A stretch of DNA of 34,654 nucleotides from Porphyromonas sp. (GTDB lineage Bacteria > Bacteroidota > Bacteroidia > Bacteroidales > Porphyromonadaceae), in NCBI GenBank assembly GCA_030529525.1, contig JAUMWS010000008.1, positions 1 through 34,654 of the forward strand, given 5' to 3'. The notes under the pieces are model-generated. The model saw nothing but the letters and a program-made list of their open reading frames with translations. It did no database searches and was not told the DNA's origin. This document shows, in pieces, positions 1 to 8,885 of the stretch. Made by a program: the position numbers and the translations under genes. Every line of letters begins with the position of its first letter. The stretch's first letter is position 1.

Positions 1-111
1 TACATAACTAACGCCATTTTAACGACCATAAAAATACTCAGAAAGCTACTTTTTTTAATGCGTCAGCCCTGAAATATCTCTCTGTAAAAAGCGCATTGTT
101 ATTAGTTTTTT

Positions 112-119
112 TACATTTG
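112..119 (+). promoter_or_regulatory. Bacteroidetes -7 box (TACATTTG) for the lipoprotein gene
   Basis: The octamer TACATTTG matches the Bacteroidetes -7 consensus TAnnTTTG and lies 26 bp before the ATG at 146, giving a short leader. No TTG stands at the expected -33 distance, so only half of the promoter is recognisable. Confidence 0.45.
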
Positions 120-145
120 CCTAATCAAACTAAAAACCGAATCTG

Positions 146-676
146 ATGAAACGAAATTTTTCTACACTCTTGCACCTTTTTGCACTACTATTAGTAGTCC
201 CTCTTCTAACAAGCTCTTGTAAGGATAAAGATCCGGATATTATCTTCGATTTCTATCCTCTCAACATAGAAATAGAGGTGGCCGATAAGGAGGGAAGAGA
301 TCTTTTGGATGCCAATACTCCGGGCAACTTACTCTCGCAAGATGTTACTGCCACATTTTTAGGAAAGACTTTTAGGATGGGAGAAAGAATAGACCGACCA
401 ACTCCTGATGTTTTCCGAGCCTATATGCCTACGTTTCATGGGCTACTTGTTGGAACAAACAAAAATGGACGCAAGGCTTTATTTTTCGGAGAATTGGCAG
501 GCAATAGTACATTTAAATCAGAAGAGCTGGTATTGAACTGGGGAAACGGATGGCAAAAGGATGTAATAACCATCAGCCAAAAAGTACACAGTAAAGGGAA
601 TGACATAAAGGTGATAAGGAGTTTTTACCTCAATGGAAAACGGATTTCTCGTCCTATTAAAATCGTGAAAGGGTAA
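146..676 (+). CDS. Putative lipoprotein of unknown function (176 aa)
   Basis: Unrecognised protein. The N-terminus is a lipoprotein signal: basic MKRN, a hydrophobic core, and a lipobox ending TSSC with the lipidated cysteine at residue 25. The residues after it (KDKDPD) are charged and partly acidic, which resembles the Bacteroidetes lipoprotein export signal and suggests surface or outer-membrane placement (inference). The rest is a soluble domain of about 150 residues, probably beta-rich, with no motif I can name. The gene stands alone between the window edge and a strong terminator and converges with the GH109-like gene, so context gives no clue to function. The start is supported by the signal peptide and the nearby -7 box. 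Confidence 0.75.
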   Translation: MKRNFSTLLHLFALLLVVPLLTSSCKDKDPDIIFDFYPLNIEIEVADKEGRDLLDANTPGNLLSQDVTATFLGKTFRMGERIDRPTPDVFRAYMPTFHGLLVGTNKNGRKALFFGELAGNSTFKSEELVLNWGNGWQKDVITISQKVHSKGNDIKVIRSFYLNGKRISRPIKIVKG

Positions 677-694
677 CGCACTCCTATCTAAAAG

Positions 695-747
695 AAAAAG
701 GATTCGTACAGCCCGGTAGTTTTACTACATCTGTACGAATCCTTTTT
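695..747. terminator. Bidirectional intrinsic terminator between convergent genes
   Basis: Arms AAAAAGGATTCGTACAG (695-711) and CTGTACGAATCCTTTTT (731-747) are perfect 17-bp inverted repeats. The loop contains a smaller GTAGT/ACTAC hairpin. A T-run follows the stem on both strands, so it can end both the lipoprotein gene (+) and the dapB/GH109 operon (-). Confidence 0.9.
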
Positions 748-749
748 GT

Positions 750-2021
750 TTAAGAGATATGCCAATCTACTTTTTCCAGTATCTCCCAAGCACCTCGGGT
801 AAAGTCCGGAATCTCTATCGGAACAGATCCGAGACGAAGAGACTCTTCGGAAAGTGGAATGATGGAGCACCACTCTGCCATGTCATAAACGTCCATGTCA
901 AGTGGTAAACCTTTTTGAAGACAGTATATAAGCCTTCTATCCATGATACCACTCATAGGGGCATGCCCTTTCAAGTGCTTTATCCCTTCAACGATATCCG
1001 GAGTCAGAATAGGATGTGCATATTTTTGCAGAACGACTTCTGTTTTATCCGAAGGAAGATAGTCCGGAAGTTCCGGATGAAGCGTGCTGCTATAAGAGAT
1101 ACCCTCGCAGTATTCGGGCTTCAAAGAGAGTGTGGGATATGGATACTTTTGAGCGAATCCGTCCGTGCCGACTATCTGCAAGGAGCGAGAATATGGCCTG
1201 TATGATGCAACATCGTGCTCTATATAGAGGGTACGCCCTTTAGCTGTCTGTATAATGGTTTGCGTATGATCTCCATTTGCAAATCGACTAAAGTCTTCTC
1301 CGTAATGGGAAGACAATACTTGAGGCGTATGTTTAGGAGAAGCATCCATAGATACCAAGCGGAATAAACGGTCTCCTCTGTGTATATTCATGGCAAGGCA
1401 CAAAGGGGCAATTCCGTGTGTAGGATAGAGATCGCCTCTACGGGCAATATTATGGGCTAAACGCCAATCTTCTCTATGCTGCAACCATTGACTATGCAGA
1501 TTGTGCACGTATCCTCCTTTAGCATGAATGATTTCGCCGAAAAGACCACTCTGTGCCATATTCAGCATAGATAGTTCAAATGAGTCGTAAACACTATTTT
1601 CCAGCATGAAGCAGTGCTTACGAGTCTGTTCGGCAGTCTCTATCAATTGCCATATTTCCGGTATGGAGATAGCTGCAGGGACCTCAACAGCGACATGTTT
1701 TCCATGCTTCATCCCTTCCGTTGCTATGGTTGCATGGCTCTCCCAAGTAGTGGTAATGTACAGCAGATCCGCAGAAGTGTGTTCTATACAAGAAAATGCT
1801 GCATCCGTTCCGGTATGATAATCAACTTTTTGATGCGGCAGAAGAGCAGATGCTTTTCGGACAGCCTCTTCATCCAAGTCCGCAAGAGCAACTATCTCAA
1901 CTCCCGGAATCTCTACAAGTCTGGCTAATGCTTTGGTCCCTCTTATCCCTAAACCGATTATGGCAATACGGACAATCGGGATAGGAGCACACCTGAGAGA
2001 AAGCACATGGTTACGATTCAT
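750..2021 (-). CDS. GH109-like Gfo/Idh/MocA-fold protein (NAD-dependent glycosidase family)
   Basis: 423 aa. An N-terminal Rossmann fold carries GLGIRG (GxGxxG, residues 23-28) and an acidic ALADLD at the end of strand 2. The usual MocA EKP motif is EVP (113-115) inside GKHVAVEVPAA. Together with MLENSVYD, GGYVHNL (Tyr171) and GDLYPTHGIAP (His202), this matches the GH109 alpha-N-acetylgalactosaminidase family, which hydrolyses glycosides through transient NAD oxidation of the sugar. The family's conserved Tyr and His motifs are both present. Many GH109 proteins carry an export signal; none is visible here, so a cytoplasmic role or another substrate is possible. The gene starts 9 bp after dapB ends and is the last gene of that operon. 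Family is fairly certain; substrate is unknown. Confidence 0.8.
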   Translation of the reverse strand: MNRNHVLSLRCAPIPIVRIAIIGLGIRGTKALARLVEIPGVEIVALADLDEEAVRKASALLPHQKVDYHTGTDAAFSCIEHTSADLLYITTTWESHATIATEGMKHGKHVAVEVPAAISIPEIWQLIETAEQTRKHCFMLENSVYDSFELSMLNMAQSGLFGEIIHAKGGYVHNLHSQWLQHREDWRLAHNIARRGDLYPTHGIAPLCLAMNIHRGDRLFRLVSMDASPKHTPQVLSSHYGEDFSRFANGDHTQTIIQTAKGRTLYIEHDVASYRPYSRSLQIVGTDGFAQKYPYPTLSLKPEYCEGISYSSTLHPELPDYLPSDKTEVVLQKYAHPILTPDIVEGIKHLKGHAPMSGIMDRRLIYCLQKGLPLDMDVYDMAEWCSIIPLSEESLRLGSVPIEIPDFTRGAWEILEKVDWHIS

Positions 2022-2030
2022 CCCTTTTCT

Positions 2031-2780
2031 TTATTGCTTACTCAGCAAATCCTCCATAAGTGAATCTATCGTAAAGAGACCTTTTCGTCCTAAAACGTAT
2101 TCCGCTGCCATTACCGTTCCGGTGGCAAAACCCTCTCTTCCATGCGCCTTGTGCTCTATAGTGATCTCGTCTATCTTAGAAGAGTAAGATACTGTATGAA
2201 TACCCGGAACATTCTCTTTTCTGTGTGCGCGTATAGTAAGCCCCTCATTAACAGGAGCAAGAGAACCGTCCGTAGTGGTAAATATCGCCAACTTTCGGTC
2301 TATCCTTTTAAGAATTTGTTGAGCAAGCGTAAGTGCTGTTCCACTTGGTGCGTCTTTCTTTTCTGTATGGTGAGTCTCGTCTACAATGACGTTATACTGA
2401 GGAAGAAGGTTCATATAAGTGGCCAGAAGTTCATTTATCTTTCCAAAAATATAGACCCCTATACTGAAATTGGAGCTGTAAAAGAGTGTTCCTCCTTCCT
2501 GATCCATAGTCTGAATAACATCATCCCACTCGGAAAGCCATCCTGTAGTACCGCAAACAACAGGTATTCCCGCCTTGAAACAAGCCTCTATATGCTCTCG
2601 GGCAGTTGTCGGGGTACTGAACTCTATAGCGACATCCGCTGTAAAAAAGGAAGAAGAACGGTTTGTCAGATCATCGGCATTTGCCTCATCTATAATTGAA
2701 ACTATCTTGTGTCCTCTTTTCTCGGCGACTTCATAAATGGTTTTACCCATTTTACCGTATCCTATAAGTGCTATCTTCAT
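2031..2780 (-). CDS. dapB: 4-hydroxy-tetrahydrodipicolinate reductase
   Basis: 249 aa, the usual Bacteroidetes length. It reduces 4-hydroxy-tetrahydrodipicolinate with NAD(P)H in the diaminopimelate/lysine pathway, feeding peptidoglycan and lysine synthesis in the cytoplasm. The N-terminal nucleotide site is GYGKMGK (7-13). The catalytic signature ETHHTEKKDAPSGTAL has the His pair at 137-138 and the substrate lysine at 141. The C-terminal stretch with HKAHGREGFATGTVMAAEY is also typical. A Bacteroidetes promoter lies directly upstream, so dapB and the GH109-like gene behind it can be transcribed separately from ricT-gldH. Confidence 0.96.
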   Translation of the reverse strand: MKIALIGYGKMGKTIYEVAEKRGHKIVSIIDEANADDLTNRSSSFFTADVAIEFSTPTTAREHIEACFKAGIPVVCGTTGWLSEWDDVIQTMDQEGGTLFYSSNFSIGVYIFGKINELLATYMNLLPQYNVIVDETHHTEKKDAPSGTALTLAQQILKRIDRKLAIFTTTDGSLAPVNEGLTIRAHRKENVPGIHTVSYSSKIDEITIEHKAHGREGFATGTVMAAEYVLGRKGLFTIDSLMEDLLSKQ

Positions 2781-2804
2781 GCTACTTCTCTATTTTTCTG
2801 TCCG

Positions 2805-2832
2805 CAAATATACTTATTTCGTCCTATATTCA
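2805..2832 (-). promoter_or_regulatory. Bacteroidetes promoter for dapB
   Basis: On the - strand TATATTTG (2805-2812) fits the TAnnTTTG -7 box, and a TTG (2831-2833 region) lies about 18 bp upstream. The -33 element overlaps the end of gldH. The predicted start of transcription is about 30 bp before the dapB ATG. Confidence 0.55.
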
Positions 2833-3315
2833 AGGAGTCATATCACTCTTCATAACCCTCACTCCAATCTCTTCTATTCCTAAAAGAAGAGAGTCTGTCA
2901 TAAGATGTTGAAAGGAGATAGTCTGAATACCGGAAGCAGAAAAAGACCTGTTAAGATAGAGAGGCTCACTCTTTACAAAGAAGTGATACCCTCCTTTTGA
3001 AATACCGCTCTCCGGGACATGGAACCTTAACTCTTTTGTTTCGGTAAGATATGTCCGGTTATTTGTCTCCGAAACAATTCCCAATACGATATTGGTATAA
3101 GGGTACTTTTCGGTGTATCTGATGTCTATGTAAATATCATACAGAGCTGTGGTATCTTCTACATTGAACGAATAAAAAAGCTCTTTCTTTGTTCTCCACC
3201 CCTCTTTATCCATCTTTTGATAATAGGCATAAAAATACTGTTTGTGGCAGGCAGTAAGCCCTAATGACACAAGCAATGTAAATAGGAGAAAAAAAGTAAA
3301 GAGCTTTCTTTTCAT
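2830..3315 (-). CDS. gldH: GldH-family lipoprotein
   Basis: 161 aa with a lipoprotein signal peptide (MKRK, hydrophobic core, lipobox GLTAC, Cys23). The mature region resembles GldH: an aromatic start (HKQYFYAYYQ), then a single beta-rich domain with DTTALYDIYIDIRYTEKYPYTN. GldH is needed for gliding in Flavobacterium, but homologues are widespread in Bacteroidales that do not glide, where the role is not established. No other gliding genes (gldK-N) are in the window. It lies 39 bp downstream of ricT, probably in the same transcript. Family assignment is from recalled sequence pattern. Confidence 0.85.
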   Translation of the reverse strand: MKRKLFTFFLLFTLLVSLGLTACHKQYFYAYYQKMDKEGWRTKKELFYSFNVEDTTALYDIYIDIRYTEKYPYTNIVLGIVSETNNRTYLTETKELRFHVPESGISKGGYHFFVKSEPLYLNRSFSASGIQTISFQHLMTDSLLLGIEEIGVRVMKSDMTP

Positions 3316-3354
3316 ACAACTATGTAACCGGATAAGAAGATATATTCCCGAATA

Positions 3355-4560
3355 TTATCCTTGTACCTCTTTGCGTTTTCGAGCTCCGGACTTAGATCTA
3401 TTACGTCTCTTTTTCTGACCTCCCTCTCCGTCTCTCGAATCGAATCTGGAAATGCTTTCATTCAAGATATCGTTAGAAGATTTCTCCTCCTTCTTATTCT
3501 TTGCATCGTACTCAAGAGAAAATGGAATATCTCCCTCTTTGTTCATTTTAATAACTCGGAAGGCACGATCTGTAGATATCGTTACGTAAGCAGGGCCTTC
3601 TTGTCTCTCATTGCGATTGTCAAGAGCGTACGTGATATTCTTTGCTAAAATATCAGCCTTAAAATATTTATACTGCCCTACTTCTGTTCTGAGGCGAATC
3701 TCTCTCGATGGCATCTTCTTTTGAGCCTCTGCGTAAACATCGGTCTCAAAATTGATACAACACTTTAGCTTGCCGCACTGTCCTGCCAACTTCAGAGGAT
3801 TCATTGAAAGATCTTGAATACGAGCGGCATTTGTACCAACGGACAGAAACGAAGGCATCCACTTGGAACAACAGAGTTCCCTACCGCACGGACCAATTCC
3901 ACCGATACGTCCCGCCTCTTGTCTTGCACCAATCTGCTTCATCTCTATACGAATATGAAACTCTTCTGCAAGCTTCTTGATGAGCGTTCTAAAGTCCACC
4001 CGATCATCAGAGATATAGTAAAATATCGCCTTCAATCCATCACCTTGATATTCGACATCGCCTATCTTCATATCCAAGCCAAGGTCTTTGGCTATCTCTC
4101 TGGAGCGAATCATCGTACTATGCTCTAAAGCTTTGGTCTGATGATATTTCTCCATATCAGACTCCTTAGCCAAGCGATAAATCTGTCGTATCTCTCCTCC
4201 GGGATGACGATAACGAATCTTTTTCATCTGTAAGGCAACAAGCTTACCGGTTAAAGTAACCATCCCGATATCATGACCGGGAGAAGATTCTACCGCAACC
4301 ATATCTCCTTGATGCAACTCCAGCCCCAATGGATTGGTATAGTATCCTTTTCGAGTATTCTTAAACTGAACTTCCGTAAATTCGTATTCATTAGAACCTT
4401 TGGGAAGATGAGAAAAGTAATCAAAAGAGTTTAGCTTTATAATAGGTGTTTTTCTTCCCTTTCTCTTAGGACAGCCACATCCTCCCTGACTACTGCAAGC
4501 ACAAGTCTGCTTTTGCGGTACTTGTTCTGTATCTATATATATATTGTTATCTGTTATCAT
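3355..4560 (-). CDS. ricT: PSP1-domain protein, RicT/YaaT family
   Basis: 401 aa. An N-terminal cysteine cluster (C20, C22, C28, C30) is followed by a PSP1 domain with further cysteine motifs GPCGRELCC (C225, C230, C231) and QCGKLKCC (C262, C267, C268). In Bacillus, RicT (YaaT) is part of a Fe-S-containing Ric complex that affects RNase Y-dependent mRNA processing. The Bacteroidetes protein shares the domain and cysteines, but its role is not established. The C-terminal 25 residues are rich in Lys/Arg and Ser, a disordered tail that may bind nucleic acid (inference). It lies 58 bp downstream of uvrB in the - strand block. The start is supported by the N-terminal cysteine cluster, which many orthologues share. 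Confidence 0.88.
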   Translation of the reverse strand: MITDNNIYIDTEQVPQKQTCACSSQGGCGCPKRKGRKTPIIKLNSFDYFSHLPKGSNEYEFTEVQFKNTRKGYYTNPLGLELHQGDMVAVESSPGHDIGMVTLTGKLVALQMKKIRYRHPGGEIRQIYRLAKESDMEKYHQTKALEHSTMIRSREIAKDLGLDMKIGDVEYQGDGLKAIFYYISDDRVDFRTLIKKLAEEFHIRIEMKQIGARQEAGRIGGIGPCGRELCCSKWMPSFLSVGTNAARIQDLSMNPLKLAGQCGKLKCCINFETDVYAEAQKKMPSREIRLRTEVGQYKYFKADILAKNITYALDNRNERQEGPAYVTISTDRAFRVIKMNKEGDIPFSLEYDAKNKKEEKSSNDILNESISRFDSRDGEGGQKKRRNRSKSGARKRKEVQG

Positions 4561-4618
4561 AAGTGTCTATTGTATCCACGAATATACTTAATAATGAAGA
4601 AAGAGAGAGAGATACTCC

Positions 4619-6673
4619 CTACTCTTTTTTATCCTCTTGAAGAGCAGACAAACGGAAATATTCGTCTCTCCACTGGGCTGCCGAAATAAAGTCCAATGCT
4701 TTGGCGGCTTGTTCCATTGCCGTTTTAGCTGCTTTAATCTTTTCGGATAGTTTTTCAGCCGAAACGTATGCCCCTTCGGCTTCTTCTGCAACTTTCCCAA
4801 AATCTGTTGCCTTAAATGAATAAGATGCCGATTTAGAATCTGCTTTTTTACCTGTCGGTGCTCCTGTAAGATCTAATATGGAAGCTGAGTTCTTTACAAT
4901 CTGCTTCGGAGTTATGCCATGCTTTTCGTTATACTGAAGTTGTTTATTTCGACGTCGTTGTGTCTCTTCTATTGTAAGGGCCATACTTGCTGTGATAGTA
5001 TCTGCATAGAAAATCACTTTGCCATTTAAGTTTCGAGCTGCTCGACCTGCCGTTTGAGTAAGAGAACGATGCGAACGCAAAAAGCCCTCTTTATCTGCAT
5101 CCAAAATGGCAACAAGAGAGACTTCCGGAAGATCCAATCCCTCACGTAAAAGATTGACCCCGACAAGAACATCAAATTGTCCGGCTCTCAAACCTTCCAT
5201 TATCTCAACTCTTCTCAATGTGTCTACATCACTGTGTATGTATTCACATTTTATTCCTGCATAAGACAGGTAATCTGAGAGTTCTTCCGCCATCTTTTTG
5301 GTAAGAGTTGTTACAAGAATACGTTCGTTTGCTTCTATTCTTTTTCTTATCTCTTCCATCAAGTGGTCAATCTGATTAAGAGTAGGATGAATCTCTATTA
5401 TAGGATCCGGAAGACCTGTAGGACGGATTACCTGCTCTACCACAACTCCTCCACTTTTTTCGAGTTCGTAATCTGCCGGAGTAGCTGAAACAAATATGGT
5501 GTCTCCGATAATATCTTCAAACTCTTCAAACTTCAGGGGCCTATTGTCTATTGCAGCCGGCAATCTAAAACCATACTCTACTAGATTCGTTTTTCTTGCA
5601 CGGTCTCCTCCATACATTGCTTTCACTTGAGGAATAGTTACATGGCTTTCGTCTATAACAAGTAGAAAGTCTGAAGGGAAATAGTCGAACAGACAATAAG
5701 GTTTCTCTCCCGGCTCCCGACCATCAAAGTATCGTGAGTAGTTTTCTATTCCAGAACAGTAACCAACCTCCTTCATCATCTCAATGTCATATAAGACTCT
5801 CTCATTAAGCCGTTTTGCCTCCAATAGTTTTCCTTCTCGTTCAAATAAACTAACCTGTGCATCCAGGTCTTCTTGGATTTGCTTTATCGCCTGAGTCATC
5901 AACTCAGAAGATGTAACAAAAAGGGTTGCAGGATAAAGGGCAAGAAAAGGAAGCGTACCAACTTCTCTACCGGTTAAAGGGATGAAGCGAGTAATGCGCT
6001 CTACTTCGTCTCCCCATAGCTCTATTCTGTAGGCAACTCCATCATAATTCTCTTCAGCAGGAAATATATCTATAGTATCTCCTTTGGCTCTAAAGCTCCC
6101 GGGAAGGAACTCTGCCTTGTTATGAATATAGTATGCATCAACGAGAGCACGGAGCAAAGCCTCTCTCTCTATCCGACTTCCTTGCTTTATCTCGATACGT
6201 TTTTCTATGTATGCACTCGGATTTCCCATACCGTAAATACAAGAGACGGAAGAAACAATGATAATATCTTGTCTTCCACTCATGAGGGACATCGTTGTGC
6301 GAAGTCTTAGTTTATCAAGTTCTGCATTTATTGCCAAATCTTTCTCTATATAGAGGTCGGATGCAGGAAGATAAGATTCGGGTTGATAGTAGTCATAGTA
6401 TGAGACAAAATATTCAACTGCATTATCCGGAAAGAAAGATTTAAATTCTCCATACAACTGAGCCGCTAATGTTTTATTATGGCTTAGTATGATGGTAGGC
6501 TTTCCTATTTTCTCTATTACATTGGCAATAGTAAAAGTCTTTCCTGAACCGGTAACACCCAAAAGAGTTTGGTATTGAGAGTGTCCGCTATTAAGGCCAT
6601 CCACTAAAGCTTTTATGGCTTCAGGCTGGTCTCCTGTCGGTTTAAACTTAGAATTTAATCGGAACACACTCAT
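4619..6673 (-). CDS. uvrB: Excinuclease ABC subunit B
   Basis: 684 aa, full length. UvrB is the damage-verifying helicase-like subunit of nucleotide excision repair and works with UvrA and UvrC. Visible motifs are Walker A GVTGSGKT (39-46), the aromatic beta-hairpin VSYYDYYQPESYLP (about 90-103) that inserts between DNA strands, Walker B DESH (341-344), SATPADYELEKSGG, and the late helicase motif with QTAGRAARN. The C-terminal UVR domain, which binds UvrC, is present (about 645-680). It starts 11 bp after lpxH ends and is probably the last gene of the parC operon. Confidence 0.98.
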   Translation of the reverse strand: MSVFRLNSKFKPTGDQPEAIKALVDGLNSGHSQYQTLLGVTGSGKTFTIANVIEKIGKPTIILSHNKTLAAQLYGEFKSFFPDNAVEYFVSYYDYYQPESYLPASDLYIEKDLAINAELDKLRLRTTMSLMSGRQDIIIVSSVSCIYGMGNPSAYIEKRIEIKQGSRIEREALLRALVDAYYIHNKAEFLPGSFRAKGDTIDIFPAEENYDGVAYRIELWGDEVERITRFIPLTGREVGTLPFLALYPATLFVTSSELMTQAIKQIQEDLDAQVSLFEREGKLLEAKRLNERVLYDIEMMKEVGYCSGIENYSRYFDGREPGEKPYCLFDYFPSDFLLVIDESHVTIPQVKAMYGGDRARKTNLVEYGFRLPAAIDNRPLKFEEFEDIIGDTIFVSATPADYELEKSGGVVVEQVIRPTGLPDPIIEIHPTLNQIDHLMEEIRKRIEANERILVTTLTKKMAEELSDYLSYAGIKCEYIHSDVDTLRRVEIMEGLRAGQFDVLVGVNLLREGLDLPEVSLVAILDADKEGFLRSHRSLTQTAGRAARNLNGKVIFYADTITASMALTIEETQRRRNKQLQYNEKHGITPKQIVKNSASILDLTGAPTGKKADSKSASYSFKATDFGKVAEEAEGAYVSAEKLSEKIKAAKTAMEQAAKALDFISAAQWRDEYFRLSALQEDKKE

Positions 6674-6684
6674 CTTACTACTCT

Positions 6685-7512
6685 CTATTTTACACTTCTA
6701 TCCTCTCCCTCGTAGAGTTCCAAAGAGATTTGATTTCCATCCCATTTTGCATAGGAGTTGTACTTAATCCAATCCCCCAGTATAACAATTCGTCTTCTAT
6801 CGGGAAGCATCAGATCCACCAACTTATGGAGATGTCCAAAAACGAATATATCAGGCTTTTCTTTCTCTCCTTTAATCTCACTCAAATATTTTTTAGTCCA
6901 AACGATGAGATAATTATCATCTTCATCTACAAAGTCGGGATTCTCACCATACTTTTTCTCAATACCTTTTTTTCGGCTGTAATTAGACCAAAAATGAGCC
7001 AAACCAACGGTCCATCTGGGATGGATAGCAGCATAAAGTTTCTGACAAACTCTGTTGTGGAAGATAGAACGTATAAGTCGGAATCCCTTAGATCTATAAT
7101 CATACTCATCGCCATGAGCCATAAAAAATCTCTTTCCTCCTATCAGGCATTCCCAGCTACCCTTATGCAACTTTACTCCAAGCTCTTGCTCTAAATACCC
7201 AAAACTCCAAATATCATGATTACCGGTAAAAAAGTGCATCTCGATACCAAGATCCGACATTCGGGCAATCTGTCCTAAGAAACGGGTAAACCCACTTGGT
7301 ACAACATCTTTATACTCGAACCAATAGTCAAATATATCTCCCAACATCACAACCATACAAGCATCCTCCTCAATGGATCTCAACCACCGAACAAGTTGCC
7401 GCTCCAAATCCACCGGACTTTTATGATAGGGAGATCCTAAATGAACATCCGAAAAAAAATATACGGACTTACCCTGTGGAATGTTGTAGGATGTAATATT
7501 CGAATCTGCCAT
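6685..7512 (-). CDS. lpxH: UDP-2,3-diacylglucosamine diphosphatase (calcineurin-like)
   Basis: 275 aa metallophosphoesterase. It is expected to cleave UDP-2,3-diacylglucosamine to lipid X at the cytoplasmic membrane in lipid A synthesis. The metal-binding motifs are in order: SDVHLG (D22, H24), GDIFDYWFE (D59), TGNHD (N98, H99), AHGDEYD (H133) and GHLH (226-229). GDxFDYWFE, GNHDIW and the HGD motif fit the LpxH branch rather than generic phosphodiesterases. Its ATG overlaps the stop of the DUF59 gene by one base (TAATG), indicating translational coupling. No other lpx genes are present. Confidence 0.9.
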   Translation of the reverse strand: MADSNITSYNIPQGKSVYFFSDVHLGSPYHKSPVDLERQLVRWLRSIEEDACMVVMLGDIFDYWFEYKDVVPSGFTRFLGQIARMSDLGIEMHFFTGNHDIWSFGYLEQELGVKLHKGSWECLIGGKRFFMAHGDEYDYRSKGFRLIRSIFHNRVCQKLYAAIHPRWTVGLAHFWSNYSRKKGIEKKYGENPDFVDEDDNYLIVWTKKYLSEIKGEKEKPDIFVFGHLHKLVDLMLPDRRRIVILGDWIKYNSYAKWDGNQISLELYEGEDRSVK

Positions 7513-7841
7513 TACAAAAATCCAAGCTCCAACAAAGCTTCTTCACTCATCATATCTTTGGACCACTCAGGTTCAAAGGTCAAATTTATAGTAACTTCCT
7601 TAATCCCTTTTACACTCTCTACCTTCATCTTGACATCTTCCATGATGAAGTCCGCAGCCGGACAGTTGGGAGCGGTCAGAGTCATCGTAACTACCACATG
7701 TCCGTTATCTTGAATGTCTATGTCATATATAAGTCCAAGATCGTACACATTCACCGGAATTTCCGGGTCATAAACTGTTTTAAGCATGCGTACAATCTCT
7801 TCCTCTTGCATCAGTAATGGGTTGTTATCGTTATTGTTCAT
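7512..7841 (-). CDS. DUF59/MIP18-family Fe-S assembly factor (SufT-like)
   Basis: 109 aa, a single DUF59 domain. The signature YDPEIPVNVYDLGLIYDI and the TAPNCPAADF loop with its reactive cysteine are both present. Members (SufT, PaaD-like, MIP18) help mature Fe-S proteins; the exact client here is unknown. The C-terminus FEPEWSKDMMSEEALLELGFL is the usual ending of the Bacteroidetes proteins. The start overlaps the end of the S41 protease gene by 4 bp (ATGA) and the stop overlaps lpxH by 1 bp. Confidence 0.9.
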   Translation of the reverse strand: MNNNDNNPLLMQEEEIVRMLKTVYDPEIPVNVYDLGLIYDIDIQDNGHVVVTMTLTAPNCPAADFIMEDVKMKVESVKGIKEVTINLTFEPEWSKDMMSEEALLELGFL

Positions 7842-8872
7842 ACTTTATACTTAGAATAGATTATCTCAATACCTTTCTCTATAATATCGTCTCTATCTTT
7901 TGCTCCGCTTAGGGATATCCGAACTTCGGGCTCTATCCCTTGCTCGTGCGATATAGACTTTCTGTCCAAACCCGCAGCAGTAGAATATCTGACCCTCCAA
8001 CCATTCGGAAGTTCTGCCATTGAGGGAAGGCCGGCTCCACCTCCGGACTTCAATCCTACCGTTGTAATGTTGTTCTCATAAACACTTTTATAGAGAAAAT
8101 CATTTGTTGCACTGTAGCTGCCTGCATCTTGTAATACCACAATTGGAATATTAGCCCAAAAAGCATTATTCCCATATGGAGAAACATATTGAGGACGAGG
8201 GTCGGAGTAGTCTCCTCTCTTGGCACTTTTCTTATACCTTGTGTACCCAACCAAAGTCTTTTGAGATAAAAGATAAGAAAGAAGTTCATCTGAATTGGTT
8301 ACCAGTCCTCCACCATTTCCTCGAACGTCTATTATGACTCCCTTGCAGTTTACAAAATAGAGGGATAGAAACTGCATCTCACCAAGCGAATTCATAAAAC
8401 TTGGATAGATTATATATCCTATATCTGCCTCATCCTCTTCAGAAGCAGACACAGACTTTATTTTTTTATAGATCATTCCACGAGAAACTCTATACTTATC
8501 TCCTAAATAGATTTTTCTCAAAGTGGGATCTAAGGATTCTTCATCATTAGGATTAGTCCAAGTGTATTTGCCATGATCAAAGAACGAAATCAGATTACAA
8601 TGTCCATCTTTCAGTTCTCTTATCATATCCGAAAGCAGATCGAAAAACTCAAGAGTATTCAATTTTTTTTCATCTAATCTGCTCTGATACTTGACCTTTA
8701 CTGCATCCCAATCTATATTCTTCTCTTCAAAATAGCAGTAGTTGTCATTCAAAATATTCCAAAGAGCCTCAAAGTTTTTCTGCTGATCCGTAGTCCCTTC
8801 CACTTCAATCTTTCTGCAAGAAGGCAGAAAGATTAGCAATATTGCGATAGCTATACTACTAAACCTTTTCAT
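7838..8872 (-). CDS. S41-family peptidase lipoprotein
   Basis: 344 aa. The N-terminus is a lipoprotein signal with lipobox LPSC (Cys19), so the protein should sit in the envelope facing periplasm or surface. An N-terminal helical part ends with ELKDGHCNL (about 87-94), the S41 'DGH' region. The protease core has IIDVRGNGGG (180-189), the probable nucleophile Ser254 in AGSYSATNDF, and the glycine-rich TTVGLKSGGGAGLPS (270-284), then SISHEQGIEPEV at the C-terminal edge. No PDZ domain is evident, which puts it with the short Bacteroidetes tricorn-like/CTP proteases rather than CtpA. Substrate unknown. It lies 13 bp after the DUF3316-like gene. Confidence 0.88.
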   Translation of the reverse strand: MKRFSSIAIAILLIFLPSCRKIEVEGTTDQQKNFEALWNILNDNYCYFEEKNIDWDAVKVKYQSRLDEKKLNTLEFFDLLSDMIRELKDGHCNLISFFDHGKYTWTNPNDEESLDPTLRKIYLGDKYRVSRGMIYKKIKSVSASEEDEADIGYIIYPSFMNSLGEMQFLSLYFVNCKGVIIDVRGNGGGLVTNSDELLSYLLSQKTLVGYTRYKKSAKRGDYSDPRPQYVSPYGNNAFWANIPIVVLQDAGSYSATNDFLYKSVYENNITTVGLKSGGGAGLPSMAELPNGWRVRYSTAAGLDRKSISHEQGIEPEVRISLSGAKDRDDIIEKGIEIIYSKYKV

Positions 8873-8885
8873 GATTTTATGCTTT

